Positions 46,618 to 55,335 of a stretch of DNA of 64,000 nucleotides are shown here, in pieces. The DNA comes from Ignatzschineria sp. F8392 (GTDB lineage: Bacteria > Pseudomonadota > Gammaproteobacteria > Cardiobacteriales > Wohlfahrtiimonadaceae), in assembly GCF_002252045.1 (NCBI RefSeq), contig NZ_NEFF01000001.1, positions 620,001 through 684,000 on the forward strand, read 5' to 3'. The first letter of the stretch is position 1. Every line of letters begins with the position of its first letter. Both the position numbers and the translations under genes were made by a program. The notes below the pieces were generated by a model that was not told the DNA's origin, ran no database searches, and saw only the letters and a list, made by a program, of their open reading frames with translations.

Positions 46618-47227
46618 ATATATTTTAAAGCCTCAAAATCATCAGTGTAAAGTTACGATAAACTTGCAACAGTTTATAACTCAGATTATGCAACTTGATG
46701 GTAAAGAAGTCTCTAAGATTGTTAAAAAGGAATTAAGCAAAGTTTTTAATGACGTTGACTTTGCGGGTGATTTTTTAAAAAGAAGTATCGAACCTAAATC
46801 GGCAGTAAGTTTTTCTAGATATATTGAGTTTTTTATCCCTTACTCTTGTAATCAACAATTATTTATTGATATTGATGATAGTAATAATTTAACCTTAAGA
46901 GTGAATGCTCAAAAAAATTATTTCTTAAGTCTTATTTTTAAAAAAAATGGTGTGGTTGATTTTTTATCATTAGAGAGATCGCAAGCTATTATTACAGATG
47001 GGAGTAGCCCTTTTTATCTCAAGGGATCGATCGATACTTCTGGTAATTTTGATGATGCTTATAAAATAAAAAGATTGTTAGCTATCTTAGACAGTGATGA
47101 TGTAAAAGAGAGCAATAATATCAGAAAGCCTCCTATTGTGACTTATAAAGAACGTCTTGATGTTGTTTCAAATATCTCTGAAAATCGTGATGTGATATCA
47201 CCTTTACAAAAAGTGTTAACTTATTAG
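46607..47227 (+). CDS. hypothetical protein in the small-gene cluster
   Basis: 206 aa from the ATG at 46607 (MKNKYILKPQNHQCKVTINL). The frame is open 12 codons further upstream, but that part overlaps the coding end of the 76-aa gene and is unlikely to be used. It is an alpha/beta protein with no visible metal or nucleotide motif, unrecognised. Its end carries an exact 14-bp tandem duplication (GTGTTAACTTATTA at 47213 and 47227) spanning the stop codon. Confidence 0.6.
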   Translation: MKNKYILKPQNHQCKVTINLQQFITQIMQLDGKEVSKIVKKELSKVFNDVDFAGDFLKRSIEPKSAVSFSRYIEFFIPYSCNQQLFIDIDDSNNLTLRVNAQKNYFLSLIFKKNGVVDFLSLERSQAIITDGSSPFYLKGSIDTSGNFDDAYKIKRLLAILDSDDVKESNNIRKPPIVTYKERLDVVSNISENRDVISPLQKVLTY

Positions 47228-47265
47228 TGTTAACTTATTAATTATTGAGGAGTTATATAATTAAT

Positions 47266-47772
47266 ATGTCAGAGAGTATTATTTTTAATTTTTCAGATGA
47301 TACTGTTGAATATGATCATGAAAAATTTAAAGATTTAGATGAGGTCGAAAAATTATGGCGTTTTGGTGGAAATGATAAAAATAATTGGTTTGTGCTTAAG
47401 CGCCAAGAAATAGAAAATGGTTCTAATGCTATTAGTTTATTCTCATCTGATAATCACTTTTCATATCGTCATGCTGAAGAATCGGAAAATTTTTTATCTT
47501 TTGTACGGGATCATATCATCAATCATACTGACAAAAAGTATCGGAAATCTAGAAAAGCGATCTGTTTATTAACAAAGTCTTTAAAAAATTATTTAAAAGC
47601 AAGTGATCCTAGTTTGAGAGCAGCCGTAGAGAGTATTTCTATCAGTCCCAAAGCACAACAACATTATATTGGTAGGGCATTGCATTGGGATTTTGCTTAT
47701 AAAAAGCCAGAAGATTGCCATAATGAGCTAATAAAAAGTCTACTGTACGCTTGCTCCTTAAGCGATTTTTAA
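47266..47772 (+). CDS. hypothetical protein in the small-gene cluster
   Basis: 168 aa, MSESIIFNFSDDTVEYDHE at the start, behind TTGAGGAG. It is acidic at the N-terminus and more basic and helical later (KYRKSRKAICLLTKSLKNYL). No family is recognised. It follows the 206-aa gene by 38 bp in the same direction, so it is probably the third member of one operon. Confidence 0.6.
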   Translation: MSESIIFNFSDDTVEYDHEKFKDLDEVEKLWRFGGNDKNNWFVLKRQEIENGSNAISLFSSDNHFSYRHAEESENFLSFVRDHIINHTDKKYRKSRKAICLLTKSLKNYLKASDPSLRAAVESISISPKAQQHYIGRALHWDFAYKKPEDCHNELIKSLLYACSLSDF

Positions 47773-47807
47773 GTTGAATAGAAGAGAAAAAATTGGCTAA
47801 AGAAGCG

Positions 47808-48026
47808 ATGACATTAAGTCATTATCAGCAGTTTTTAAAACCTTGTTGCATATGTGATAGCGAGCATACAGTCATTGGGATTAAAGAGCGCGAGGCGCTT
47901 GGCGATACTCAATTTACATATCAACAGTTGCTGATTAGGTGTCTAGATTGTGGATTTGAGTTTGTTAACAAAGCGCTACCGGCACAAACACTTAAGAATC
48001 GAGTTAGAGCAGAGAGAAGGGGCTGA
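47808..48026 (+). CDS. small zinc-ribbon protein
   Basis: 72 aa from the ATG at 47808. Two Cys pairs, CCICD near residue 15 and CLDCG near residue 47, form a likely zinc ribbon. The spacing resembles the N-terminal zinc domain of MqsA/YgiT-type antitoxins, but the protein has no helix-turn-helix part. A TTG start at 47793 would add five residues. It lies 130 bp before the next ATPase gene. Confidence 0.5.
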   Translation: MTLSHYQQFLKPCCICDSEHTVIGIKEREALGDTQFTYQQLLIRCLDCGFEFVNKALPAQTLKNRVRAERRG

Positions 48027-48156
48027 TCGCCGGCATGTAGATCTCTATTACATCTATTCCCCGTATATTCTCGGTATATTCCCAGTAAAAGTGCGCCATA
48101 AATTGTTTTATAGTACATTAACAATCATCATAGATTTTAATCATTAAGGTAGAAAC

Positions 48157-49668
48157 ATGCAGTTTATCGTTGAAAATGTTGGAAAAATAGATCGCGCAAC
48201 TTTTGATCTTAAACCACTGACAATATTTATAGGGCAAAATAATAGTGGTAAAACATATACCGCAAGTGCTCTGTGGGCTGCTATTAATAGTATTAAAAAG
48301 AGAGCGACTCTTGCTGATATTGTAAAAACTGAACTTATTGATTTAATCCATCAATTAACGGCTCAAGCTTTAGAAGAAAAAAGCGCTCAACAGAAAGATG
48401 TTCCTGAATCACTTCTAAATAAGATTAAGGCAGAAGTTCCTTATTATCTTAAGCAGAATTCTAAAACTATTTTGAAAAAATGCTTTAAATTTGATGGGTT
48501 TAATGAGGAGTCAAAACTTCTTTTTAATAGTGGGCCTGATCTGATATTGACGATCGATGTTCAGGTACGCCCCATATTGGTATCAGAAGAGACAATAGAT
48601 AAAGAAGGGCGAAAGTTTACAGCTTGCTTCACCTTTAAATGGAGAGATCGTAAAGAGAGAGAGTATGATGATCTCTTGGAATATAAAATAAGGGCAGAAC
48701 CACTCTCAGAAGAGTTACTAACAGAGAGCGAGAGTGAGCTCTATATTGCCTTGCTTAAGCGAACTGAAAAGGAGATTATTGGGCATACTTATTTTGGGGA
48801 AATGTGGGATAAGTTCGAGAATCTACTCTACATCCCGGCAGCAAGGACCGGTATTCTATTAACATCAGACTTCTTTGTGCAAGGAACGATCGCACGATGG
48901 CGAGAAGCAACAGAGGTATTAGAAAAGGAGAATGATCCCTTTTTGTTAACCGAAAGCTCCGAAGATAGAAGTTTTTTTGTAGAGAGATTTAAGGGCAATT
49001 TAACAGAGCCCTTAATTGCTTTTACGGAAGAGATCAATCGAAGAAGCTATGGAGAAAAGAAAAAAGCACAGAAGAATGCAACCTCTTTGAGTGATAATAT
49101 TAAACGATTATTATCAGGGGATATTCGCTCAAACTCTCCCAATGTCGATCGCCCCACCTTTGAATATCAGCCCGATGGCTCTGATCATACAATTCCACTC
49201 TCTGCTAGTTCATCACTTGTTACTGAAGTTGCTGCATTGTCAATATTAAATCCTGTTTTGAAAAACTCTTTTATTATTTTTGAAGAACCAGAAGCGCATC
49301 TTCATCTTGCTGCACAAAGAGAGATGGCAAAGATTATTATCCAATTAATCAACAGTGGTTGCTATCTACTTAGCACAACACATAGTGATACATTTTTACA
49401 GCAATTAAATAATTTATTGTTGCTCAGTGAGCATCCACAAAAAGATCGGTTATTAGAAAAATTTAATTTAACAGCTCACGATATAGTAACTCCCGATCAG
49501 GTATCGGCTTATGATTTTGATTGTGATAATGATCATAAAACAACAGTTCGTTCAATAGAGTTTGGTGAATATGGTTTCATTGCAGAATCATTGAATAAAG
49601 TGTTGATAAGCCTTGCCGAACAATCTCATGAAATAATTACCACATTAGAAAAAGAAGGAGAGGATTAA
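48157..49668 (+). CDS. AAA/OLD-like ATPase of a second two-gene unit
   Basis: 503 aa. It begins MQFIVENVGKIDRATFDLKP. Walker A is FIGQNNSGKTYTA (about residues 28-40). A helical/variable middle is followed by FIIFEEPEAHLHLAAQRE (Walker B with the D-loop region) and LLSTTHSDTFLQQLNN (H-loop). The N-terminal DLKPLTIFIGQNNSGK style is shared with the ATPase at 44052, so the two are distant relatives. The next gene encodes a nuclease-like candidate, suggesting an ATPase-effector defence pair. No C-terminal Toprim domain is visible, so it is not a standard OLD nuclease. Confidence 0.75.
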   Translation: MQFIVENVGKIDRATFDLKPLTIFIGQNNSGKTYTASALWAAINSIKKRATLADIVKTELIDLIHQLTAQALEEKSAQQKDVPESLLNKIKAEVPYYLKQNSKTILKKCFKFDGFNEESKLLFNSGPDLILTIDVQVRPILVSEETIDKEGRKFTACFTFKWRDRKEREYDDLLEYKIRAEPLSEELLTESESELYIALLKRTEKEIIGHTYFGEMWDKFENLLYIPAARTGILLTSDFFVQGTIARWREATEVLEKENDPFLLTESSEDRSFFVERFKGNLTEPLIAFTEEINRRSYGEKKKAQKNATSLSDNIKRLLSGDIRSNSPNVDRPTFEYQPDGSDHTIPLSASSSLVTEVAALSILNPVLKNSFIIFEEPEAHLHLAAQREMAKIIIQLINSGCYLLSTTHSDTFLQQLNNLLLLSEHPQKDRLLEKFNLTAHDIVTPDQVSAYDFDCDNDHKTTVRSIEFGEYGFIAESLNKVLISLAEQSHEIITTLEKEGED

Positions 49669-49706
49669 GGTAATGGTGAATAACCCTTTTTTAAATCTCT
49701 TAAAAA

Positions 49707-50252
49707 ATGATTTATGTTATATCATCGAAAAAAGAACCTATCATCATGCAAGAGAAGAAACAAAAAGGGGCGGGTGCCTGCACTTTTAGATCTCCTCATG
49801 ATGTGCTTATGATTAAGGCTAAAGATCAAGGAACTGCTTTATGGGCATTAGTGAATCAGCGATGCTCAGAAGGTGCATTTTTGGAGATTAAGGATGATGG
49901 AGAAAAGGTATTACATCTTTTAGAGATGAAGAGTCGATGTACGCAATCTGAATTTATTAAAGCTTGTGAACAGTTAGAAGGAATGTATTATGCATCATTG
50001 GCGGTGATGGCTGTTTTGAGGTTGGGATTTCCAGATCAAGTCATCTCATATATCGCTTATAAATCCACTAATTTAGAGAATCAAACTCAATTACCTCTTT
50101 ATCAAAATAAACAGCTTGTCGGTGTCGATACAGAAGGGGTTCGTGCATTAAATTTTTGGAGAAATCATAAGATACAATTTAAACATTGCTTTTCTTCGCT
50201 GATTAAAGGTAAGCGTGATCAAGATGGAAATTATGATTTTGGAACTATTTAA
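49707..50252 (+). CDS. possible PD-(D/E)XK-like partner of the second ATPase
   Basis: 181 aa as read from 49707; an ATG at 49746 (MQEKKQKGAGACTF) is an alternative. GAFLEIKDDGEKVLHLLEMKSR has an acidic-x(n)-E-x-K arrangement that fits a PD-(D/E)XK nuclease core, followed by a helix with conserved-looking Gln/Glu. That reading is a motif guess. A competing short frame from 49673 (MVNNPFLNLLKN) has a better ribosome binding site and stops at about 49789, so a frameshift close to the 5' end is possible. It is coupled to the ATPase by a 38-bp gap. Confidence 0.5.
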   Translation: MIYVISSKKEPIIMQEKKQKGAGACTFRSPHDVLMIKAKDQGTALWALVNQRCSEGAFLEIKDDGEKVLHLLEMKSRCTQSEFIKACEQLEGMYYASLAVMAVLRLGFPDQVISYIAYKSTNLENQTQLPLYQNKQLVGVDTEGVRALNFWRNHKIQFKHCFSSLIKGKRDQDGNYDFGTI

Positions 50253-50320
50253 AGTGACGAGCTTGGAAGAAGGGCGGGAATCGTCAAAATAGAACTATCG
50301 TGAATCGATATATCTAATAT

Positions 50321-50344
50321 ATCAATATCAATATCAATATCAAT
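50321..50344 (+). repeat. hexanucleotide repeat (ATCAAT)x4
   Basis: Four exact tandem copies of ATCAAT lie in the 157-bp gap between convergent genes (the ATPase partner and darG). Confidence 0.85.
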
Positions 50345-50409
50345 GATGACCTCTTTGTAAATGATGGGATAGTCATCACGTTAAGATCTGATTTTCTGAA
50401 GTTTTAATT

Positions 50410-51438
50410 TCAGATCCAGCCTTTTTCAGTTAGGATTTTTTCAGCGATATCGATCTGCCTTTTTGAAAATTGTTGTTTATGTTGATTCCAGCTATAAAAT
50501 CCTTGGTGAAGATCTGAAATTTTTTCCTGCTTTTTTAACCAGTGAGTTGTTGCCAATAATTCTAATCCCGCTGAGGATTCAAATCCGTCAATGAGTGCAT
50601 TCACTTTATTAAAATTAGAGGATATATCACCATTTTGCTTTAAAACATGATGCGCTTCAGCAACAGCATTAGGCATTATTTTAATAATTTTTCGAGGATC
50701 ATCGCCGCCATCTAGATAGCCAGAAATATAGTGACCTTCAATATGTTGTAAAACATGCCTTAAGTTCTCAGCATAAGGACCATAGCTTCCTTTGGTAAAT
50801 CGTAATCTAAGGTTGTAGCCAGACTCTTGAACAAAGTACATTAACTTATGAAGTTCAAGAAGCGTAATGTACGGATCTATGAGTTTTTTTAAATATTCAT
50901 CCATTAAACTAATAAGGATGGCGCGACCTTCTGTCATTTTTGGTTTTTTTTCAGACCGAATGGTCACATTGTATGTCGATTTTTCTATTGGTTCATACAC
51001 AAAGATAGAGACATCTTCTGAGATGGGAGATAGCTTCTCAATGATTCTGTTTTTTACTATAGACCACTCTAATCCACCTAATCCTGCTCCTAATGGGGGG
51101 ATTGCGATTGATCTGATTTTTCTTGTTCTAATTTCAGTGATTAATGCGTCTAAACCTGCGTTAATATCTTCTATTTTACTTGCACTACGCCAGTGTCTTT
51201 TAGTAGGGAAATTGATAATTAGTTTAGGGTTAATGGGGCTACCAGTTTCAAAGATAAACATTTTTCCAGGTACAACTTGTTGTAAATCACAGGCCTTTTT
51301 ATAAGCCTGAAAGTTTTCCGGAAATGCTTTTTTAAATTGTAGAGCAATCCCTCGTCCCATTACTCCAACACAATTGACAGTATTGACTAATGCCTCTACA
51401 TCTGCGTGAAAAAGATTTCCTTGTACGAAGTTAATCAT
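50410..51438 (-). CDS. darG: DarG-like macrodomain antitoxin
   Basis: About 342 aa. The N-terminal macrodomain has FVQGNLFHADVEALVNTVNCVGVMGRGIA and IPPLGAGLGGLEW, the ADP-ribose-binding loops of DarG, which removes ADP-ribose from thymidine in DNA and so counters DarT. The C-terminal about 170 residues (MDEYLKKLIDPYITLLELHKLMYFVQ) are the DarT-neutralising region found in long DarG proteins. The ATG at 51438 (MINFVQGN) is preferred over one five codons upstream. It starts 2 bp after the darT stop, consistent with an operon. Confidence 0.92.
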   Translation of the reverse strand: MINFVQGNLFHADVEALVNTVNCVGVMGRGIALQFKKAFPENFQAYKKACDLQQVVPGKMFIFETGSPINPKLIINFPTKRHWRSASKIEDINAGLDALITEIRTRKIRSIAIPPLGAGLGGLEWSIVKNRIIEKLSPISEDVSIFVYEPIEKSTYNVTIRSEKKPKMTEGRAILISLMDEYLKKLIDPYITLLELHKLMYFVQESGYNLRLRFTKGSYGPYAENLRHVLQHIEGHYISGYLDGGDDPRKIIKIMPNAVAEAHHVLKQNGDISSNFNKVNALIDGFESSAGLELLATTHWLKKQEKISDLHQGFYSWNQHKQQFSKRQIDIAEKILTEKGWI

Positions 51439-51440
51439 GA

Positions 51441-52073
51441 TTAATAATACCACTCTCTTTTTATAGTGACTTTAGGAGGATGGGTGATGTTTTCTGTTTC
51501 TAATATATTGTTAACTTGATGATATATCTGCTCATCAAAAACAGCAATTTCATCTATTAAAGCCCAAGGCATACAATTTTCAATAAGAAATTCTGCCTGT
51601 TTCCATTCTTGATTTCCAGCCCAATTGTCAGAGTTAATAATATCCCAATGGACCTCATCTAGATAGTTTAAATCAGCATAATCACTAAACCAACTTGATG
51701 CGGCATTACTGGTTGTAAAAGCCCACCGTAATTTTTGTGAGTTTGCGTAAGCAATGGTTTTTTGAAGGTCTCCGACTAAGTGTATAATTTTCTCTTGCCC
51801 ATCTTGATATGTTAGTTCAGCATTTCTTTTATGTATCATATACAGCATAACAGGCCTAGGACAAAAATAAAAAGGAACACATTGGCCAACGAATAATCCT
51901 GGATGGCTTCTTAATTGACATTTATGTAGACGGCGATCTTTAATTGTATCCATACCAATTGTTGTACCTTCTAAGTGCTTTTCTCTTACCAAAGCATCTG
52001 AAAGTAGACTTTGAGATCTAATGAGAGAGCGTAACCGATCGAGATGAAGAATATGGTAAATTTTAGGCATCAT
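51441..52073 (-). CDS. darT: DarT-like DNA ADP-ribosyltransferase toxin
   Basis: 210 aa, DUF4433/DarT family. It begins MPKIYHILHLDRLRSLI, followed by GQCVPFYFCPRPVMLYMIHKRN (NAD-binding and substrate loop) and WKQAEFLIENCMPW, where the Glu in QAEFL is the catalytic residue position. It ADP-ribosylates thymidine in single-stranded DNA and is held in check by DarG, encoded immediately downstream. DarTG systems act in anti-phage defence. The start may be at 52073 or one codon later. Confidence 0.92.
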   Translation of the reverse strand: MMPKIYHILHLDRLRSLIRSQSLLSDALVREKHLEGTTIGMDTIKDRRLHKCQLRSHPGLFVGQCVPFYFCPRPVMLYMIHKRNAELTYQDGQEKIIHLVGDLQKTIAYANSQKLRWAFTTSNAASSWFSDYADLNYLDEVHWDIINSDNWAGNQEWKQAEFLIENCMPWALIDEIAVFDEQIYHQVNNILETENITHPPKVTIKREWYY

Positions 52074-52284
52074 TAATCTCCATGAAAGTGGGGTTATAAC
52101 AGGGAGGGTGGATATTTTATTGCATAAGTTAAGAAAATTTTCAGGAAGTAAAGATCACCATTATAGAGGATATTGGCAATATCTCAGAGACAGATTTGAT
52201 AGTGATATATGTTAAGAGTAGGGTTGATAAAGAATCTTAGGAAAAGGGTTATAGAGTTCTAAGAGATTCATGAAATAAAAGAGA

Positions 52285-52330
52285 GCCGGGACGTACATTA
52301 AGTATAATGCAGAGGTACCCGGGCGTATTA
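52285..52330 (+). repeat. 46-bp dispersed repeat, copy 1
   Basis: This 46-bp sequence recurs at 55336-55381 with a single difference. It begins GCCGGGACGTACATTAAG and ends AGGTACCCGGGCGTATTA, so the two ends are partly inverted (GCCGGG...CCCGGGC). It lies in the 360-bp gap upstream of the gene at 52436; the rest of that gap holds no gene. Confidence 0.9.
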
Positions 52331-52435
52331 TTGAATATATTAGCTACAGGTAATTGTTTTATCAATAGCTAAAAGGTTTGATCCGAACGATGGGGTAGTA
52401 GGTCTGATTGTGTAAAAAAAGGAATTCAAAAGAAG

Positions 52436-52888
52436 ATGAAGACGGGAAAAAATAAGAATATATTGATAGCACTATTGCTCACAGTGTTTGTTATCGGGCT
52501 GATAGTTTTCATTTCTATTTTAGGCGGATTTCATGATACAAAAACCATAAAATTTCCGACGCAATATCAGGCTACTGAATATATTGAGAAGGGGTGGATT
52601 CCTCCCGATATACCTGAGAATGCAACAAATATACTGCTTTCTTACGATCTAGATACAAATGTAATCAATGGTAGCTTTCAATCAACTCAAGAAGATATCC
52701 GTAAATTTAAGGAGAACCTGGTTGAATCTGAGAAGGAGGAGTTTATTCATAAAACAAGAATATTAAACCCTGATTTTCAAAGCATTGTAGGGTCTTTTTT
52801 GCATAGAGATATCTCCTTTTACAAGAATGAGCGTTACTTTTTTGTGATTGAGGATCATACAATATACTTCTTTAGCTTACATCCATAA
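52436..52888 (+). CDS. single-pass membrane protein, hypothetical
   Basis: 150 aa with one N-terminal hydrophobic segment (about residues 9-30, LIALLLTVFVIGLIVFISIL). A soluble domain without Cys or recognisable motif follows, probably periplasmic. The ribosome binding site is AAAAAAGGAATTC upstream of 52436. I do not recognise a family. It is bounded upstream by the 46-bp repeat and followed by a convergent protease gene. Confidence 0.55.
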   Translation: MKTGKNKNILIALLLTVFVIGLIVFISILGGFHDTKTIKFPTQYQATEYIEKGWIPPDIPENATNILLSYDLDTNVINGSFQSTQEDIRKFKENLVESEKEEFIHKTRILNPDFQSIVGSFLHRDISFYKNERYFFVIEDHTIYFFSLHP

Positions 52889-52965
52889 CACATTTTAAAG
52901 CTTTTCTAGTAAAAGGATGTTTCCATAAAATCGATTTTTTCTTTTAGGATTAGTGTATATAGGCG

Positions 52966-53661
52966 CTAAACAACAGAGAAGAGAAAAGAGAGCCCGATGA
53001 TATCTGCAAGAGAATGTGCGAGGAAGAAGGGGAGCAGATTCTTCGGTCTCAGCCACTTTGTGTAGAGAAGAAATAGGAGCGCGCCTAAGAGAAAACCTAA
53101 GCCGATCGCGGTTTCTAACCCTTGATAGGTATGAAAACTAAAACGAATCAAGAGGGAGTAGAGGAATGCCCATTTGAGGTTTTGTGAGCGAAGGGTAAGA
53201 CAGAGCCCTAAAAAGAAGATCTCCTCATAAAAACCATTGAAAAGGGCATAAAGAATCAGAGAAGGTTCTTTAAAGGCGGAAAAGGGGAATGGAACGGGAG
53301 TGCTCCCAACGGTATCGGGATAGAGTAGAAGATAGAAGAGATCCATGCCGAGTGCAGCAAGAAGAAAGATCATCACGGCTTGAGGAATCACCCAACGATT
53401 AATGCGAATATGTTGCCCTAATGTGGCAAAATCAAAACCTCTGATCCAAAGATAGATAATGGCTATAAATAGGTAGATGGATTGTGAGAAGAGCGCGCCA
53501 TAGTTATCGCTACTTGAAAAGGTGGTTAAGGTCTCAATATCGGTATGATTCTGACTTAATTGCAGATAGAGAATGGAGGATTGGTAGATTGCCGAGCCAA
53601 AAAGAATTCCTGTGAGGATCAAAAGGTCGAGCCAAGTAAGGTTGATACATCTTTTTTTCAT
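52966..53661 (-). CDS. CPBP family intramembrane metalloprotease
   Basis: 231 aa with about 7-8 membrane segments. The CPBP (Abi/CAAX-like) motifs are present: FYEEIFFLG (EE of motif 1), RFSFHTYQG (His of motif 2) and FLAHSLADI (His of motif 3). It lies in the inner membrane. The family includes bacteriocin-immunity and prenyl-protease-like members, and the substrate here is unknown. It is transcribed against its neighbours, with no obvious operon partner. Confidence 0.85.
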   Translation of the reverse strand: MKKRCINLTWLDLLILTGILFGSAIYQSSILYLQLSQNHTDIETLTTFSSSDNYGALFSQSIYLFIAIIYLWIRGFDFATLGQHIRINRWVIPQAVMIFLLAALGMDLFYLLLYPDTVGSTPVPFPFSAFKEPSLILYALFNGFYEEIFFLGLCLTLRSQNLKWAFLYSLLIRFSFHTYQGLETAIGLGFLLGALLFLLYTKWLRPKNLLPFFLAHSLADIIGLSFLFSVV

Positions 53662-53840
53662 GCTACAAAATATCTCGATCTCAAAATGGTGATTTTATAA
53701 TTTTATGGTAGAGGCGTCGACCTCTGCAAGCATCTAAAGCATGAATATGGCCTTATTTTATTTTTCTTTGGAGGAGGTTGTACTCTCTGCTTACGATCTA
53801 TTTTTATATAAAATAGATCTACCTAAAATTGTGTTTATAA

Positions 53841-53894
53841 AACTTATAAAACTTATAAAACTTATAAAACTTATAAAACTTATAAAACTTATAA
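53841..53894 (+). repeat. 9-bp tandem repeat (AACTTATAA)x6
   Basis: Six exact copies of AACTTATAA lie about 90-140 bp before the lipoprotein gene at 53983. A 63-codon frame (53741-53932) reads through the array as (KLI)n but has no family resemblance, so I do not call it a gene. Copy-number variation could alter promoter spacing. Confidence 0.9.
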
Positions 53895-53982
53895 AGATCA
53901 ATACCCAAATACCGATTAATTATAATAAGTGATATTATATTAAAACGAAAAATTTGAAGCGAAAATCACAAAAGGATCAATC

Positions 53983-54804
53983 ATGAAAAAAATAGTTCTT
54001 TTAGGCTTTATCTCGGCGTTACTGGTAGCTTGTACCCCGAAGGATGAAGATTACTACTTTAAGCACCTAGATAAAGCAGAAGAGAAGGCAAAGAGCTGTA
54101 ATAGCCAATTAGAGAAAATATTGATGGCGGGAAAGGATGAAAAGGCGCTCGCTAAATTGAAGGAAGATACAGAGTGTCAGGCGGCTTTTGACGCGCTTAA
54201 TAAACAGAAAGAGATTGAGCGAGAGAAAGAGAGAGCGGAGAGGGAGCTTAAGAGACAGCAAGAGTTAGAAGCGAAGCAGAAGGCGATTGAAGAGGCTAAA
54301 AATCGTATTTCTCAATCGCTGATCGATAAAAATTGGGATGAGATCATTGCAGAATACTTAAAACAGAAAGAGTGTAACAGCCTCTCCCAAAGAAATACCC
54401 CCGAGTGCATGGCTTGGAAAGAGATCCATGAAGAGGCCTTTAAGAATGGGGAAGAGCAACTCTCAAAAGAGAACTTTGAAGCCTTAACGGAGCAGCAAGA
54501 GACTTATTGTAATTTAGATAAGCGATCGGGTTCTGCCTGTGATGTTTGGAAAAAGAGCTGGAATACTCAAAATGCCGCAATCGTTAATCAATTTATCAAC
54601 GATGATCAGCGCTTTGTCGAAACCTATAACCAATGTTATGACACGATGGAAAAAATACGGCAATCAGATGAGGGCCGTAGAGTAAAAACTCAGCTAGAGC
54701 GTGAAGTGACCGGGAGCTATCCTTGTTATCAGATAAAGGAAGCTTACTCTAAGAGAGGATTAGGATCTGGGTGGAATATCTTCACGAAGCGTATTAGCTT
54801 ATAA
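53983..54804 (+). CDS. lipoprotein, possibly EexN-like
   Basis: 273 aa. The signal peptide ends LLVAC at residues 13-17, so lipidation is expected. Next comes EDYYFKHLDKAEEKAKSC, which resembles the YY-x-(N/H)-x(n)-C core of EexN-type entry-exclusion lipoproteins. A charged coiled coil (about 85-125, Glu/Lys/Arg) and further Cys-containing repeats follow (KECNSLSQRNTPECMAW, YCNLDKRSGSACDVW, each with paired Cys). The repeat form suggests duplicated small Cys-paired domains. It is probably anchored in a membrane facing the periplasm; the role is uncertain. Confidence 0.6.
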   Translation: MKKIVLLGFISALLVACTPKDEDYYFKHLDKAEEKAKSCNSQLEKILMAGKDEKALAKLKEDTECQAAFDALNKQKEIEREKERAERELKRQQELEAKQKAIEEAKNRISQSLIDKNWDEIIAEYLKQKECNSLSQRNTPECMAWKEIHEEAFKNGEEQLSKENFEALTEQQETYCNLDKRSGSACDVWKKSWNTQNAAIVNQFINDDQRFVETYNQCYDTMEKIRQSDEGRRVKTQLEREVTGSYPCYQIKEAYSKRGLGSGWNIFTKRISL

Positions 54805-55012
54805 CATTCTTATATTTATTCTTATACTCATTCTTATAGTATGCTTATAGAGTTCTTATATGTATTACTCTATAAGTAATACTATAAGTTAGATAGGATC
54901 GGGGTGGTGATAGGTAAGTGGAAAATTGATTATGACTTTAGAATCATCTTACGAACCCTATAATTGTTGAGGGGATTTTCATTAGCGATATTTTTAAGAG
55001 CTTGGTCGATAA

Positions 55013-55318
55013 GAGTCCTCGAATTTTATTCGAAATGTGGCAGCTCATTATAGTCGTCTGTGGAATGTGAATATGGTAGATCGATCTAGCAATATTAAGA
55101 AAGATCACTACTGGAAGGAACTAGATAATTCAAGAGAGTTCTATTATTTTTGTATTATGCAACAGATGCTTAAGGTAATATCACCTAACTCATCTTGGAG
55201 GAAACGCTTCTTAAATCTATTAGATAGCTTCCCACTGCCTGAAAATAGAGCAATTGACCTCTGTGATATGGGTATTCGAGATATTGAGATATTAGAAGAG
55301 TGGGAGTTGTGGAAGTAA
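55013..55318 (+). pseudogene. C-terminal remnant of an Abi_2 family gene
   Basis: The frame reads NFIRNVAAHYSRLWNVN, which fits the VRN-x-CAHHSRLWN motif of Abi_2 (AbiD/AbiF) abortive-infection proteins. It then continues to a stop at 55318. There is a stop just upstream (55010) and no start except a GTG at 55037, so the N-terminal two thirds are missing. The region 54805-55012 contains no other intact gene and is rich in CTTATA-type repeats. Confidence 0.65.
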
Positions 55319-55335
55319 ATTTGAAGCAAAAGAAA

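Noticed and set aside
50321-50344. (ATCAAT)x4 considered as the start of a CRISPR or iteron array
   Set aside because: Unit is six bases with no spacers and no cas or replication genes nearby; a simple short tandem repeat.
53741-53932. 63-codon frame containing (KLI)n
   Set aside because: The frame is open only because the 9-bp repeat has no stop; the peptide is unlike known proteins and the ribosome binding site is poor.
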